A stretch of 64,000 nucleotides of DNA from Penicillium oxalicum (Eukaryota > Ascomycota > Eurotiomycetes > Eurotiales > Aspergillaceae): assembly GCF_001723175.1 (NCBI RefSeq), contig NC_064650.1:62001-126000 (forward strand), written 5' to 3'. Below the pieces are notes generated by a model. That model worked only from the letters and a program-made list of their open reading frames with translations. It did no database searches and was not told where the DNA came from. Position numbers and translations under genes: made by a program. The stretch's first letter is position 1; each line of letters opens with the position of its first letter. This document shows positions 47,603 through 57,873 of this stretch, piece by piece.

Positions 47603-47988
47603 GGCTCAGATGGGATCGGGCGACTTCGGTGGGCCACCATGTAGACAATACTGCTGAATACATAACTTAATGCGCATGTCGCTGGCCCATCTGTAAGGTA
47701 TCATGGCTTTATCGCGCAGATACATAGCCTCCACCCGAAGCTTGAATCCAACGAGTAATTAGAGGACCCGTAATGGACGTTTGCCTCGCCGTCCACCTAG
47801 GCTACAATTGCTCGAGCGAGAAAGCCACCGACCCGAATTAATGAGAAGACAATGAGTGAGATCAGTAGAAAGCTGATTCTGGGTTGCAGAGCTGTCTGAT
47901 TTATACGTAGAAAGACGACTTGACCGGGTCAAAAATGGTTCATTGCTACGCTGAATTTCATGAAACAATATACAACCGCCTGGTATGC
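47603..47988. other. Intergenic 3' region between convergent trm6 and arc18
   Basis: 386 bp holding the 3' untranslated regions of both genes. No coding potential was recognised. Confidence 0.55.
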
Positions 47989-48930
47989 CTACAGGCTCTT
48001 GCCCATGAACTTTCTCTTTGTGAAGCTGAGCCAGAACTGCACTGACGTTAGAAGTGGGCTTTTTCGTGATGCCTCTGCGGCTGAGAGGCAGGGCCACATT
48101 TACCTTGGAAGGTCCCTCCCCACCGGGGTATAATCTGGCGTGTAGTCGCATAGCAATTTCCTGCCGCACCTGCGAGATGTATCTGTTCAATGCAGCATTT
48201 TAGCCAGTGAGCCGACAGATTCAAGTATCCTAGGAGTCATTGTACGTACGCCCGCAGAGTCTCCGCATCCTGACGATCACGGGGAGGCTCAAAGGCCTGG
48301 TTCAAGGGGAATGAGACATCACCAGGAATGGCGAAGCTATCGAGTGCAGCATTTATCAACGCCTATCGAGTACAATTTATCAGTCATAGCTCCCGGCAAT
48401 ACTCAGCGACAGGCTTGCGCGGGCAAGTTACCTTCTCAGCATCGCGGGCACTCATCGTAGGCTTCACCTTGCCCAGGCACTCGCTAATGAAGAGGGTTCC
48501 GTAGATGAGCATGCGGTCTGCAGGGCCGTTGATCTCAAAGTTTCGGAACAGCACATTGGCACGGAAGAGGGACAGGATCTCGTCAACGCAATCGTAGGAT
48601 TCATTCTCGGGGGTGACGTCCATGTCTGGCGTGTTGGGGGGTAGCGCAGCGAGTGTGTACGCGGGACCACGAGTTCGTGTGCGCAATGGCAGAATAGGGA
48701 AGTTCCCTATCATTCAATCTGATCAATTCTGGCATTCTTACAGCTCATGCGGCGTCCAGACATTTGAAGAGCAACAGGGCAGCAGAACAGCTGCGGGCGG
48801 GGCATGGTACCTATCACGGGGACATCACGGTCCTCTAGGAAGATGGAGTGATAAGCCTAGCATAGCCATGTCAATTCCCCACCAAGATTTCCAATTTGAG
48901 CGGTCGAGAATTTCCCGATCTTACCGGCAT
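47989..48930 (-). CDS. arc18: Arp2/3 complex subunit ARPC3 (Arc18/p21)
   Basis: Actin-nucleating Arp2/3 complex subunit, acting at endocytic patches and hyphal tips. Six coding exons on the minus strand: 48930-48925, 48856-48811, 48706-48432, 48362-48250, 48182-48104 and 48036-47989, giving 188 aa, the family's usual length. Read through, the protein starts MPAYHSIFLEDRDVPVIGNF, continues LPLRTRTRGPAYTL, SYDCVDEILSLFRANVLFRNFEING and ADRMLIYGTLFISECLGKVKP, and ends FWLSFTKRKFMGKSL. Every one of these is an ARPC3 block. Only the joins above keep all blocks, so confidence in the very short exons (6 and 46 coding bases) is good. The second donor is GTACCA, slightly weak. It shares a 311-bp promoter with rfc3. 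Confidence 0.93.
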
Positions 48931-49241
48931 GATGAATGGTCGGCGAGAAGCTTCAATTTGGGGAGAGTATACGTTCACCAGGTTGATGTCGCGGAGTCGG
49001 CGAGTGCGGGCGGTGCAGGCGGTACAGTTGGGCAATGACATCGACCCGCTTCACCAAAAGGTGCGGGAGCTTACCTCAGTGCCTCAGTGCCTCAATCGGA
49101 CTGGACTTTGATTTTCCGACCCGAGCTCCTCTTAACGCGTTTCACGCGTTAAGCTTCACTTTTCGCGATCTACTGGGCCAATTCAACCACAATTACAAGT
49201 TTCACCTCCCATCTATTGCCACCACGAGGATTTTTGCAAGC
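48931..49241. promoter_or_regulatory. Bidirectional promoter arc18 / rfc3
   Basis: 311 bp between divergent start codons. It contains two MluI cell-cycle boxes in a perfect inverted repeat (see the separate entry), about 90-110 bp upstream of the rfc3 ATG. Confidence 0.6.
49131..49153. promoter_or_regulatory. Inverted pair of MCB (ACGCGT) boxes
   Basis: CTTAACGCG and CGCGTTAAG form a perfect 9-bp inverted repeat around a 5-bp spacer. Each arm contains ACGCGT (49135-49140 and 49144-49149), the core recognised by MBF (Mbp1/Swi6, Cdc10/Res in fission yeast), which drives G1/S genes including replication factors. The motif is seen; binding is inferred from rfc3 lying directly downstream. Confidence 0.65.
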
Positions 49242-50753
49242 ATGTCAGATCACGAAGATGAAATGGACGTGGATGCTCCTTCCAAGGACATCCAATTCAG
49301 CTCGGAGAATGCTAGTGGAAAGAAGAGGACAGTGGCCGATCTGCCAATTCAAGCTCAAGACAATCTCCCATGGTGCGAGATTCCCCACATCACTGAACAA
49401 AACGATATCATACTCATCATTCTCTTGCAAACAGGGTCGAGAAATATCGTCCGAGTACGCTAGATGATGTCTCCGGCCATCAAGACATCCTGGCCACGAT
49501 CAACAAATTCGTCGAAAAGAACGTACGTGTGCCGCGGAAGGCCAAACCGATAGAATGAATGCTTACGGTCTGCTAGCGCCTACCTCATCTCCTTCTCTAT
49601 GGTCCTCCCGGAACGGGCAAGACATCTACTATTTTGGCACTTGCCCGGCGGATATACGGGACGAAGAACATGCGGCAGATGGTGCTCGAGCTCAATGCCA
49701 GTGACGATCGTGGCATTGACGTCGTCCGAGAACAGATCAAAACTTTTGCAAGTGAGGCTCTTGATGGCGATCGGACAGCTCCTCCGACAGTGCTCCGGAT
49801 AAACTGACTTTGCTGGTCGAACAGGCACGAAACAAATATTCTCCATGGCCCCTGCATCCAAGGACAGTACCTCGGCGCTTGCGGGCTTCAAGTTGATCAT
49901 CCTCGACGAGGCTGACGCCATGACATCCACAGCGCAGATGGCCCTGCGTCGGATTATGGAAAAATACACCGCAAACACTCGGTTCTGCATCATCGCCAAC
50001 TACACACATAAATTGTCGCCTGCTCTTTTGTCACGATGTACGCGGTTCCGATTCAGTCCCCTCAAAGAGGCCGATATTCGAGTGCTGGTCGATCAAGTGA
50101 TCGAAAAGGAAAATGTGCGGATTCAACCCGAGGCGGTAGAGAGTCTTGTTCGACTCAGTAAGGGAGACATGCGACGAGCGCTGAATGTTCTTCAAGCCTG
50201 CCATGCCAGCAGTAAGTTCTCTCCCCTCGATAGAAGTTTTTTTTGGTCCTCTTTCTTTTCTTCCCTTCAAAACATGGCTCGGAAAATCTGTCCCATCCCG
50301 GAAGGTGGTCAAGAGTCACAGAGCTCTGGCTTACACATGGCTTCAGGTATCCCGTTGCCGACGCGGGACGCCCCAAATGCGCCCTTGGCGGAACATGAAC
50401 TGATCACCAACGAAACCATCTACGACTGCATCGCGGCTCCTCATCCCGGTGATATCGAAACAATCATGCGCACAATTCTTTCCACCAGTGACGTGACCTC
50501 ATGTCTCAACACGGTGAACACGCTCAAATCTAGCAAAGGCCTGGCTTTGGCTGATATTCTATCGGCCTTGGCCGACCAGCTACAACGGTTGGACGTCCCC
50601 GCACAAACACGCGTCACGTGGCTCGAGGGTCTCGCCGAGATCGAATGGCGCTTATCGGGCGGTGGCTCCGAAGTGATTCAAACGGGTGGTTTGGTGGGCG
50701 TGGTCCGCAATGGCTGCGAATTAATGGGTGACAAGGGTGTCGCGATGGCATGA
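49242..50753 (+). CDS. rfc3: Replication factor C subunit 3
   Basis: AAA+ ATPase of the clamp loader that places PCNA on primer-template DNA. Exons are 49242-49372, 49435-49522, 49577-49751, 49825-50211 and 50347-50753, with introns of 62, 54, 73 and 135 bp, giving 395 aa. [15 protein letters not shown] opens the clamp-loader domain. Walker A is GPPGTGKT (82-89). Walker B with DEAD is [11 protein letters not shown]. The SRC motif is in [30 protein letters not shown] closes the ATPase module, and the C-terminal collar follows. The exact pattern fits yeast Rfc3 (human RFC5). The 135-bp last intron is open in frame, so unspliced RNA would still give a full-length protein with a 45-aa insert. The inverted MCB boxes upstream suggest G1/S control. 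Confidence 0.96.
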
Positions 50754-51388
50754 TCGCCTGTTTGGCAGTTGCTTCTCTTCTTTTTTTTTTGTGATGTCCT
50801 TATTCCAATTTCTCCTCGATACGACATGAAGCGCGATACCACCCGCTGCAAAAATCTCATGACCCTACTATTGAGCTCTCTCCCCCCTCTAGCTTGTATG
50901 CTGTGGCTTAAAGACCACCCAAATAATCGGTTGATGAGGTTCTATCCTCATACAGGCTGCATTTTCCAGACATGCTGCGATCAAAGGCCGGGCGTAGCAT
51001 CTCTCAGTGGAGATCAAAGGCACGTCGGGCCTCTAGGTACCAAGGTATATCCCATGCACAGCTACGGGTACCTTTCGATGTCACTGATTGTTCTGCTGGT
51101 GGTAGTCCCCACCAGTTCCGTCCGTTCTAAGTTCTGTCCATCCTGTTCTCCGATTCGGTAATGCTTCCTATCGCATTACCCCTTGAATCTGTCAGCAATT
51201 ATCAAGTATATCACTGGTACTACCCGATATGATACCTCATTATAGTGGTACTGTGATTCTTGCCCCCTGTTATTTATTCCTCATTCGACTGTTCGCTAGT
51301 CCACATGACTTTGTATCTCTTCACACGGATGAGATCGCGTCATGCCCATTATCTGATGGGCATCGGTACATCCTGCATCCTGCACAGG

Positions 51389-51403
51389 CCCCCCCCCCCC
51401 CCC
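51389..51403. repeat. 15-base C homopolymer
   Basis: An uninterrupted run of C followed by acgccccc. Long G/C homopolymers like this are unusual in fungal DNA and prone to length error in sequencing. Confidence 0.85.
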
Positions 51404-52018
51404 ACGCCCCCGCTACAAACCTTCGGGAGTCGACTTGCTTATCGCACCCCATCTGGACGGGAAGAAGTTTTTTCCACCGTACAGCATCTCTTATCAAGTC
51501 TCGAGTCCAATGCCCGACCAGCTGCAATTGGGGATTTCTGAGTATGAATAAAGATTCGTTGTCATATGTGCTGGTGAAATGCACACGCACTGGGCCTGTA
51601 CTAGTTGGCAGCTTGTAGCTCGGCAAAAGTCTACTACAGCTTGCCAGGGGGAAAACTGTCATTACAACCAGTCTAATTTGCATTGGGAGGGGCCATCCGG
51701 GCGATAAGGTGGAAACAGTGAAAAAGGTGGACAAATTTCGGTGTGACCCCGCACCCACGCCCAGGGACATCGAGGTGTTGACCGAATCAGTCTGGCAACA
51801 TGGATCATCAACGATCGTAAGAAAGAACACCAATTGCACACGTCCTTGGGCGAGAGGAAAAATGGAGCAATTGGCGACGGATCGGAAGCTCCCGGCGAGT
51901 TCCAATTGGAACGTGAGCGGAGGACCTGGCTGGGCTGGTCCGCGACCAGTTTTGATGCAATGCCTTCTCCGCGGATGAGTCTGAGTCTGACCAGGAACCT
52001 GGAACTACTGGACGCCAG

Positions 52019-52026
52019 TATAAATA
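52019..52026 (+). promoter_or_regulatory. TATA box of the acid phosphatase gene
   Basis: TATAAATA, 199 bp upstream of the ATG at 52225, followed by a pyrimidine-rich stretch. This is the clearest TATA element in the window. Confidence 0.6.
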
Positions 52027-52224
52027 ATGGGGGTGTGGCTCCATCGTCTGCCAGGCAGGTTTTAGCTCCTCCACCGAGCATCTGTTGTGCGCTAGCAGCC
52101 AAAGCTTGAGAGCAGGACTCCGGTTTTCCTTTCTTCATCTCTACCCTTCTTTGGAAATTCAAGAGGGATCCTTCTTCCTCTTTCCTTCTCTCTGGAATCT
52201 TCACTTCTCTTAAGTTAACTCAAG

Positions 52225-53658
52225 ATGCGCTCGTCCATTCAGTCGGGTCTGCTGCTCGCAGCCTCCTTATCAGCCTCGGTAGTCGAGGCGGAACGTGTCG
52301 TCGGGGCGTACATCTTTGCCCGGCATGGCGATCGCACGGCCAAGGTGCTCGGCAATACCCAGCTGACCTATTTGGGCTACAATGAGGTGTTTGACGCCGG
52401 TTCTTTCTATCGCAACCGATATGTCGTTGATGGGTCCGACCACCAGATCGAGGGCATCAGCCCGGTGATTGTCAATCCCGCCCAGATCAACGCCAGCTCC
52501 CCCGCCGACGCGGTCCTGCAGAACTCGGCCGTGGGCTTCCTGCAGGGTGTCTATCCGCCGGCCGGTAACAGTGCCAAGCAGACGCTGGCCAACTCCACGA
52601 CGGTCGAAGCCCCGCTCAATGGCTACCAGCTGGTCCAGATCACTGCCACCTCATCCAGCAACAGCAAGGAGGGTGCAACCTGGCTGCAGGGCTCCAGTGA
52701 CTGCAACAAAGCCTCCATCAGCAGCAACAACTACTTCGCATCCACCGCGTATAACACCCTGCTGCAGTCGACCAAGGAATTTTACCAGTCGCTGTCGCCT
52801 TTCCTCAACTCGACCTTCTCCCCGTCGGAGATGAGCTTCAAAAAGGCATACGAGATCTTCGATTATCTGAATGTGGGCCGAATTCACAACTCGACCGCAA
52901 GTTCGCCCACTAGCGAGACATATGATCAGTTGCTCCAGCTCGCCAACATCCAACAGTACCATCTGGCTTACAATGCCTCTGATCCCGTGCGTGCCATCTC
53001 CGGGGCCACTCTCGCGCGGAGAAATTCTTGACAGCCTCACTCAGACCATCACCACGGGGGCAAGTCCAAGCTGACCATCTCCTTTGGCTCGTACGGGACA
53101 TTCCTGTCGTTCTTCGGCCTGGCGCAGCTGCCCGCTGCCTCGGTCGACTTCACCGGGATCCCCGACTACGCGTCATCCATGGCCTTTGAGCTGGTGACCA
53201 ATGCCACTGGGACGGGCATGCCCGCCCAGGACGAATTGAGTGTGCGGTTTATGTTCCGCAATGGAACCCTGACCGGTGCTGCGCAGCCCACTGTCTGGCC
53301 TCTGTTCGGTCAAACCCAGGATCTGCTCTCCTGGTCCGACTTCAAGTCCGGTATTGAGAAGATTGCCATCTCCTCAACCGCTCAATGGTGCGACCTCTGC
53401 GGCAACACGGATGGGGTGTGTGCGGCAGACTCTGCCAGTACCGCCGGCGCGTCCAACACCACCGGACCCTCGTCCTCGAGCTCCAGTGGCATGTCCCGTG
53501 CCGTCGCTGGAGTGGTGGGTGCTATGGTGACGCTGGCGGTTGTTTTCGGCCTGGAAGCTCTATTCTTCCTGGTCGGTGGGTTCCGAATCACCAAGCGCAA
53601 CAAGGGCCGCGCGGAGGTTGTCACCGTCAATGATGCCGCATCTGTGGAAAAGTTGTAG
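52225..53658 (+). CDS. Membrane-anchored histidine acid phosphatase family protein with two compensating frameshifts
   Basis: About 477 aa when the frame is repaired. A signal peptide (about 1-22) is followed by the branch-2 histidine phosphatase motif RHGDRT (33-38). The fold continues as VGRIHNS, SDPVRAISGATLA, ISFGSYGTFLSFFGLAQLP and WCDLCGN. A Ser/Thr stalk, a transmembrane helix (VAGVVGAMVTLAVVFGLEALFFLV) and a short basic tail make it a type I membrane protein facing outward. Reading stops at TGA 53029-53031. The conserved GEILDSLTQTITT lies one frame away from about 53017 to 53060, then the first frame resumes. One extra base near 53014-53019 and one missing G at 53056-53060 would explain this. 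The usual HD proton donor motif appears replaced by SY in FGSYGTF, so hydrolase activity is doubtful. Confidence 0.88.
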
Positions 53659-54602
53659 GCGGATCGTGCTTGCAAATGGGCCACGCTCTTTTTATGACCG
53701 CCTTATGGAGCGTGCCCTATTCATGTACCCTCTCTAAAAATTGAACGAAGTTTTGATGCCAAATCTCTTACTTTTTTTTCTTTACCCTCCTCCAGATCTC
53801 TAAGTAATTTGACCTTCTAGGATTGTCGAAAAATGGTAGGTGGTTAAATTTCGCGTGAGCCTTGCCAGCCCCTGGGCGGACTAGAGGTGGTTAGTCAAAG
53901 AAAAGAAAAGAAAAAAAGAAAAACATATGAATAGGTCGAGCACTGGGTCCGTCCACCGTGACCTGGGACCTGCCTCCTCCACCTTTTTGCCAACCACTTT
54001 GAAAATGAATCCACATAGCGCAGGCCGTATAAACTCGCTGGAAGTACATTGAAGATCGAGTCTCTTGTGCTCCTTGCCTGCAGACATCCCCACATGCCAG
54101 ATTCTGTCGGCGTTGTACCTTGATAGAACAGAGTACGACCCGAGTAACTTTCGAACCATCACTCGTACATGGACCTTGGGTTCGGACCATGGTTACTATA
54201 TGGTCAACGGAGAGTGAGTAGTTTCTTAGGACTAGTGCTACCACGGTCAGTTCACGCCTGCATGATGCTGGTTTCTGTGAGACCTGAATGCATCGGTGCA
54301 GTACAATGAGTGTACAATCACAGTACTCTGTCCTGAGTCAAGTCTCCGCCCCTCTTGCCCCGCTTCCAGCAACCACCGAAGCCAAAAGCCACGAGTCACG
54401 ACAACTCGACCATTTCCACATGTGATTTAGCGTGGCAGCCCCCCCCCCCCCCCCCCAAAGATGGTTTCTCCTGTCGTCTGATCGTCTTCTTTCCACCGCC
54501 CCCGTACTTTTTTCTTAATTCCTTTCTCATTTGCAAACTTCTACCCTCCTTGACGCCCAGACGCACTACTGACCTTTGAAGGCAAGTTTTACTGCAAAAA
54601 TC
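53659..54602. other. Intergenic region with an 18-base C run
   Basis: About 940 bp with no supported gene. It includes T-rich 3' sequence after the phosphatase and a C-homopolymer at 54439-54456. It is pyrimidine-rich just before the next start codon. Confidence 0.55.
54439..54456. repeat. 18-base C homopolymer
   Basis: An uninterrupted C run in the 5' region of the helix-turn-helix-like gene. It is the longest G/C homopolymer in the window. Confidence 0.85.
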
Positions 54603-55045
54603 ATGCCGCGTCAACAGATCAACCTGGAGCCTTACCGGGAAGAAATTATCACGCTGTTCCAACGCGGGATCAGCAGTGATTCCATCGGTCGTATTCTGCA
54701 AAGTCGGTATAACATTCAGGTGAAGGAACGGACCATTCAGTCTCGACTCCGACTGTGGGGATTCGCAAACGCAGCCGCACCACAACTGCAGACGAAGTGC
54801 TCCATGCACGCATCAAGGTGCTCTTTATGCAAGACAAGCTGACCGATAAGGCAATGCTGAAGCTCCTACGGGAAGATGGGTATGAGATTTCAGAACGAAC
54901 CCTGCGTCGGCTGCGGTTTCAACTCGGCCTTCATGCCAGAACCCCCACCTTTGAACATGATCGCGGAATGAGACCAGTTTCAATGCCTCTGTCCATGACC
55001 ATGTCAGTACCGATGATTGCGGCTCAGAATGGGCAGGGCCTCTAA
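54603..55045 (+). CDS. Small helix-turn-helix-like protein with an apparent frameshift
   Basis: Repaired length is about 147 aa. The N-terminal half (PRQQINLEPYREEIITLFQRG through TIQSRLRLWG) and the C-terminal half (IRKRSRTTTADEVLHARIKVLF through TLRRLRFQLGLHART) each look like a Clr5/transposase-type helix-turn-helix, in which a variable DNA-binding repeat recurs. They lie in frames one base apart and meet at the GGGG run 54757-54760. One more G there would give WGIRKRSR, the junction expected in this type of protein. As written, the first frame stops at 54842 after a meaningless tail. The protein is probably nuclear and DNA-binding by analogy; no target is known. It might be part of a longer protein, but a stop follows at 55045. 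Confidence 0.65.
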
Positions 55046-56169
55046 AGTCCGGCCTCGATCGCTTCATCTATCGTATCCACGCAAGCTCTGTACCCGTTGC
55101 ACTTGGGGATCGGCCCCTGGGTTATCATCACCCCAGTCGCTGATCTCTGCTATGGCACGGATACGGACGCTGTGTTGTTTTTTTCTTTCTCTCTTCTTGA
55201 CCCCACGCGACAACTACCGCCACGACCTGTTTTTGTTTCTGCCTTGCATCCTTCGAGTCTCTTTTCTCCCCAACGCGCCAACTCAAGGATTAGCTTGTCA
55301 CCTACTGCTGTAAGATCTCCGCTGCCGGCTCGCCTTCGGCCTCCAGCTTAACCCCTCAGCAACACCCACTATGCGCCAATATTTTTTTTTTCTTTCTACA
55401 CTGCTCAGATCAAGGGAAAGAGTAGCTTTGGAGTTGTGCAGCTGTAAGAGCCTCGCCTTGTGTTCCACGCTAATCGCTTTTAGGCGGACAGGTCATGGTT
55501 TCTTCAAGCTTTCATGGCGATCTGCACAATCTCAACGAATCTGTGCCCATTTGCAAGACTCTGCCCCATACATGGCGATGAGTCTTGCTCTTCGAACACA
55601 TACACTCACACACAAAAGGGAGATTCGGCACAACCAAATCACCCGCCCGCGACACTGTAAAGATATTCATCATCATCATTCTTATCATTCTCATCATCCT
55701 TCTCCGCCTTCACTATGCGACTCTTCCGACAGCGACTTATGCCCCCACACCAAGCCAAAAGCGACAACTTTCCCAGGCGACAGATGGCAAACTCCACGGA
55801 TGTTTTTTTTGAATATAGACCCGGCCGATGTAGCCCTCGGACATATTTGTTTTTCCTCCCGCATAATATTTGCGCATCCCTGTATTTATTGCTTGCTGGT
55901 GGCCTGTCACCAAATGCAGATACACTTATTGAACCTCATCCTATGCATTGATTGCACACCGTTGACGGCAGCCCATAAACAATGTCACGTGACATGACGT
56001 CCGCCGTTCGGAGAAGGCTTCCAATAAGGAAACCGCAACGGCGGAAGGTCATCTCCAAATTCTGGAGGTCAGCCGATTGCTCGCCCATCGAAGAGGCATT
56101 CTCAACGAGAGATCAACAAGCCGTAAGCTAGTGGCGTATGCGATTGGCGGCTGCTTTCTCTCGCTCAAT
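55046..56169. other. Intergenic region upstream of cwc27
   Basis: About 1.1 kb with T-rich and pyrimidine-rich tracts and catcat/ttctcat microrepeats near 55665-55700. It contains short frames without recognisable domains. The cwc27 frame is open upstream to 56077 but lacks an ATG there. Confidence 0.5.
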
Positions 56170-57873
56170 ATGTCTACTCAGTATGCCAGTGAGCCGAACC
56201 CCACGGCCTCGGCGACACTCCATACGACCATCGGTCCGATTCACATTTCCCTTTTCGCCAACCAGGCGCCGCTTACTTGCAAAAACTTCCTCCAGCACTG
56301 CAAGGACAACTACTACGCCGGCACAATCTTTCACCGTATTGTCCCAGACTTTGTAGTTCAAGGTGGCGATCCTACGGGCACTGGATCCGGAGGTACCTCC
56401 ATCTACGAGTATCCCGAGTTCGAATATGATCCCGAAGCACGCGACCCGAACGAGCGCGTCGTCCTTCGAGATGAAATTCACAGTCGACTGCGCTTCAATC
56501 GACGTGGCCAGGTGGGCATGGCCAAGAGCGAGGATGGATCATACGGAAGCCAGTTCTTCATCACGCTGGGAAACACGGAGCGGGAGATGAACGGGCAATG
56601 CACGTTGTTTGGGAGACTGGAAGGGGACAGCATCTTCAATGTGTTGAAGATTGCAGAAATGGATCGTGTAGAGGGAACTGACCGGCCCATTTATCCCGTC
56701 AAAGTGACCTCTTGCGAAGTCGGGGAATTGGGACCTTTGGCAGGGAAATTGAAGGATCGGCAAACCATCTCCACGGCCACTGCAGAAGCCGACGAGCAAG
56801 CGTCCAAAAGGAAGAACAAGAAGAAGAAGGCCGCCAAGGGAGGAAAGGTCTTACTTAGTTTCGGCGACGACGAAGGGGACGAGGGCATGCCCATACGTCC
56901 AGCCAAGCCAAAATTTAACACCAAATTGGTCGCCGATGTGTCAGGCACAGACAATGAGACCACGGCGAGGAAGACGTCACAAAATACCACTGAAAAGGAG
57001 CCCTCCTCCACAATTCGCAAAAGACCTCGATCCCCTTCACCAGATCGGCCTCCCTCACCCGTGCGCAAACAAAGAATCAAAACCCCCGAACCGCAAGCGC
57101 AATTACCACTACCAGACCCAGAATCGCCCTCTCGCTCTCCAACCCCAGTCTCTCCACCATCCAAGGAAGTTTCTTCGAAGCTCTCGCGAATGGAAGCGGA
57201 GATTGCTTCGTTGAAAGCGTCCATGCGACGAAACGTCGACATCGGGCCTGCCGACGTCGGCCGCAAAAAGTCTGCTCTCGAGGCCATGATCCCTGAGACG
57301 GCTACTCGTGGTCGAAAAAGGCCAGCGCCCGGTTCGACCAACGGCGCCGCGGCAGGCTCAAGCTCCAGAAACTCTGCTGAAAAGGCAGCGCTTGACATGT
57401 TTAATGCATTCAAAGCCAAGCTTGAGGGAGCAACAGAATCCAAAGGTCCAACATCACATAATCACACCAATGCCCACTCTCACGAAACCGAGGCCAAGGG
57501 TAAATCCCATCAGGAAGATGCACAAGATGAGGATGAAGAAGCACAGCTCTGCGATCTACATTTCATCGCCAATTGTCAGTCCTGTAAATCGTGGAATGAT
57601 CCCGATGCCAACGCAGACGAGGACGAAGAGGTTCATGATCAAGGCTGGCTGAATCATACCCTACGATTCGGCAAAGACACACTAGGCAAAGATCTCAACT
57701 GGAAGAAGGAACATCCCGATGATGCGGATTCGCTGATGGTGATTGATCCGCGAGAGAAAGAGAAGGATTTGGGAGGGCCGAGTGGACGTAAGAGAGGATT
57801 GCAACGAGACTGGGAAAGAGAGCGCAAGCGTGAGAGAGCCGGAGAACGAGAATGGGACCGTGCAGGCAAGTAG
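56170..57873 (+). CDS. cwc27: Spliceosomal cyclophilin Cwc27
   Basis: Nuclear cyclophilin-fold protein of the activated B spliceosome. A single exon encodes 567 aa. The cyclophilin domain covers about residues 10-185: TTIGPIHISLFANQAPLTCKNFLQHC, FHRIVPDFVVQGGDPTGTGSGG, GQVGMAKSEDGSYGSQFFITL. The residue equivalent to cyclophilin A Trp121 is Glu (EREMNGQCTLFG), the known mark of Cwc27, which lacks normal proline isomerase activity. A long charged, Lys/Glu/Ser-rich tail follows, with a coiled segment (SKLSRMEAEIASLKASMRR). A conserved C-terminal block (LCDLHFIANCQSCKSW ... LRFGKDTLGKDLNWKKEHPDD) is typical of the fungal family. The start is MSTQYASEPNP, the first in-frame ATG. Confidence 0.95.
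   Translation: MSTQYASEPNPTASATLHTTIGPIHISLFANQAPLTCKNFLQHCKDNYYAGTIFHRIVPDFVVQGGDPTGTGSGGTSIYEYPEFEYDPEARDPNERVVLRDEIHSRLRFNRRGQVGMAKSEDGSYGSQFFITLGNTEREMNGQCTLFGRLEGDSIFNVLKIAEMDRVEGTDRPIYPVKVTSCEVGELGPLAGKLKDRQTISTATAEADEQASKRKNKKKKAAKGGKVLLSFGDDEGDEGMPIRPAKPKFNTKLVADVSGTDNETTARKTSQNTTEKEPSSTIRKRPRSPSPDRPPSPVRKQRIKTPEPQAQLPLPDPESPSRSPTPVSPPSKEVSSKLSRMEAEIASLKASMRRNVDIGPADVGRKKSALEAMIPETATRGRKRPAPGSTNGAAAGSSSRNSAEKAALDMFNAFKAKLEGATESKGPTSHNHTNAHSHETEAKGKSHQEDAQDEDEEAQLCDLHFIANCQSCKSWNDPDANADEDEEVHDQGWLNHTLRFGKDTLGKDLNWKKEHPDDADSLMVIDPREKEKDLGGPSGRKRGLQRDWERERKRERAGEREWDRAGK

Larger units (their letters stand above)
50754..52224. other. Intergenic region and acid phosphatase promoter
   Basis: About 1.5 kb with no supported gene. 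It includes a T-run after rfc3 near 50785, a C-homopolymer at 51389-51403, a TATA box at 52019-52026, and a pyrimidine-rich tract at 52120-52220 just before the phosphatase ATG, as often found at strong fungal transcription starts. Confidence 0.6.

Noticed and set aside
52987..53034. 48-bp GTGCGT...CAG intron that would remove the phosphatase stop
   Set aside because: It is shorter than every other intron here and would delete the conserved VRAISGATLA-GEILDS block. Two indels preserve that block. RNA reads could still decide.
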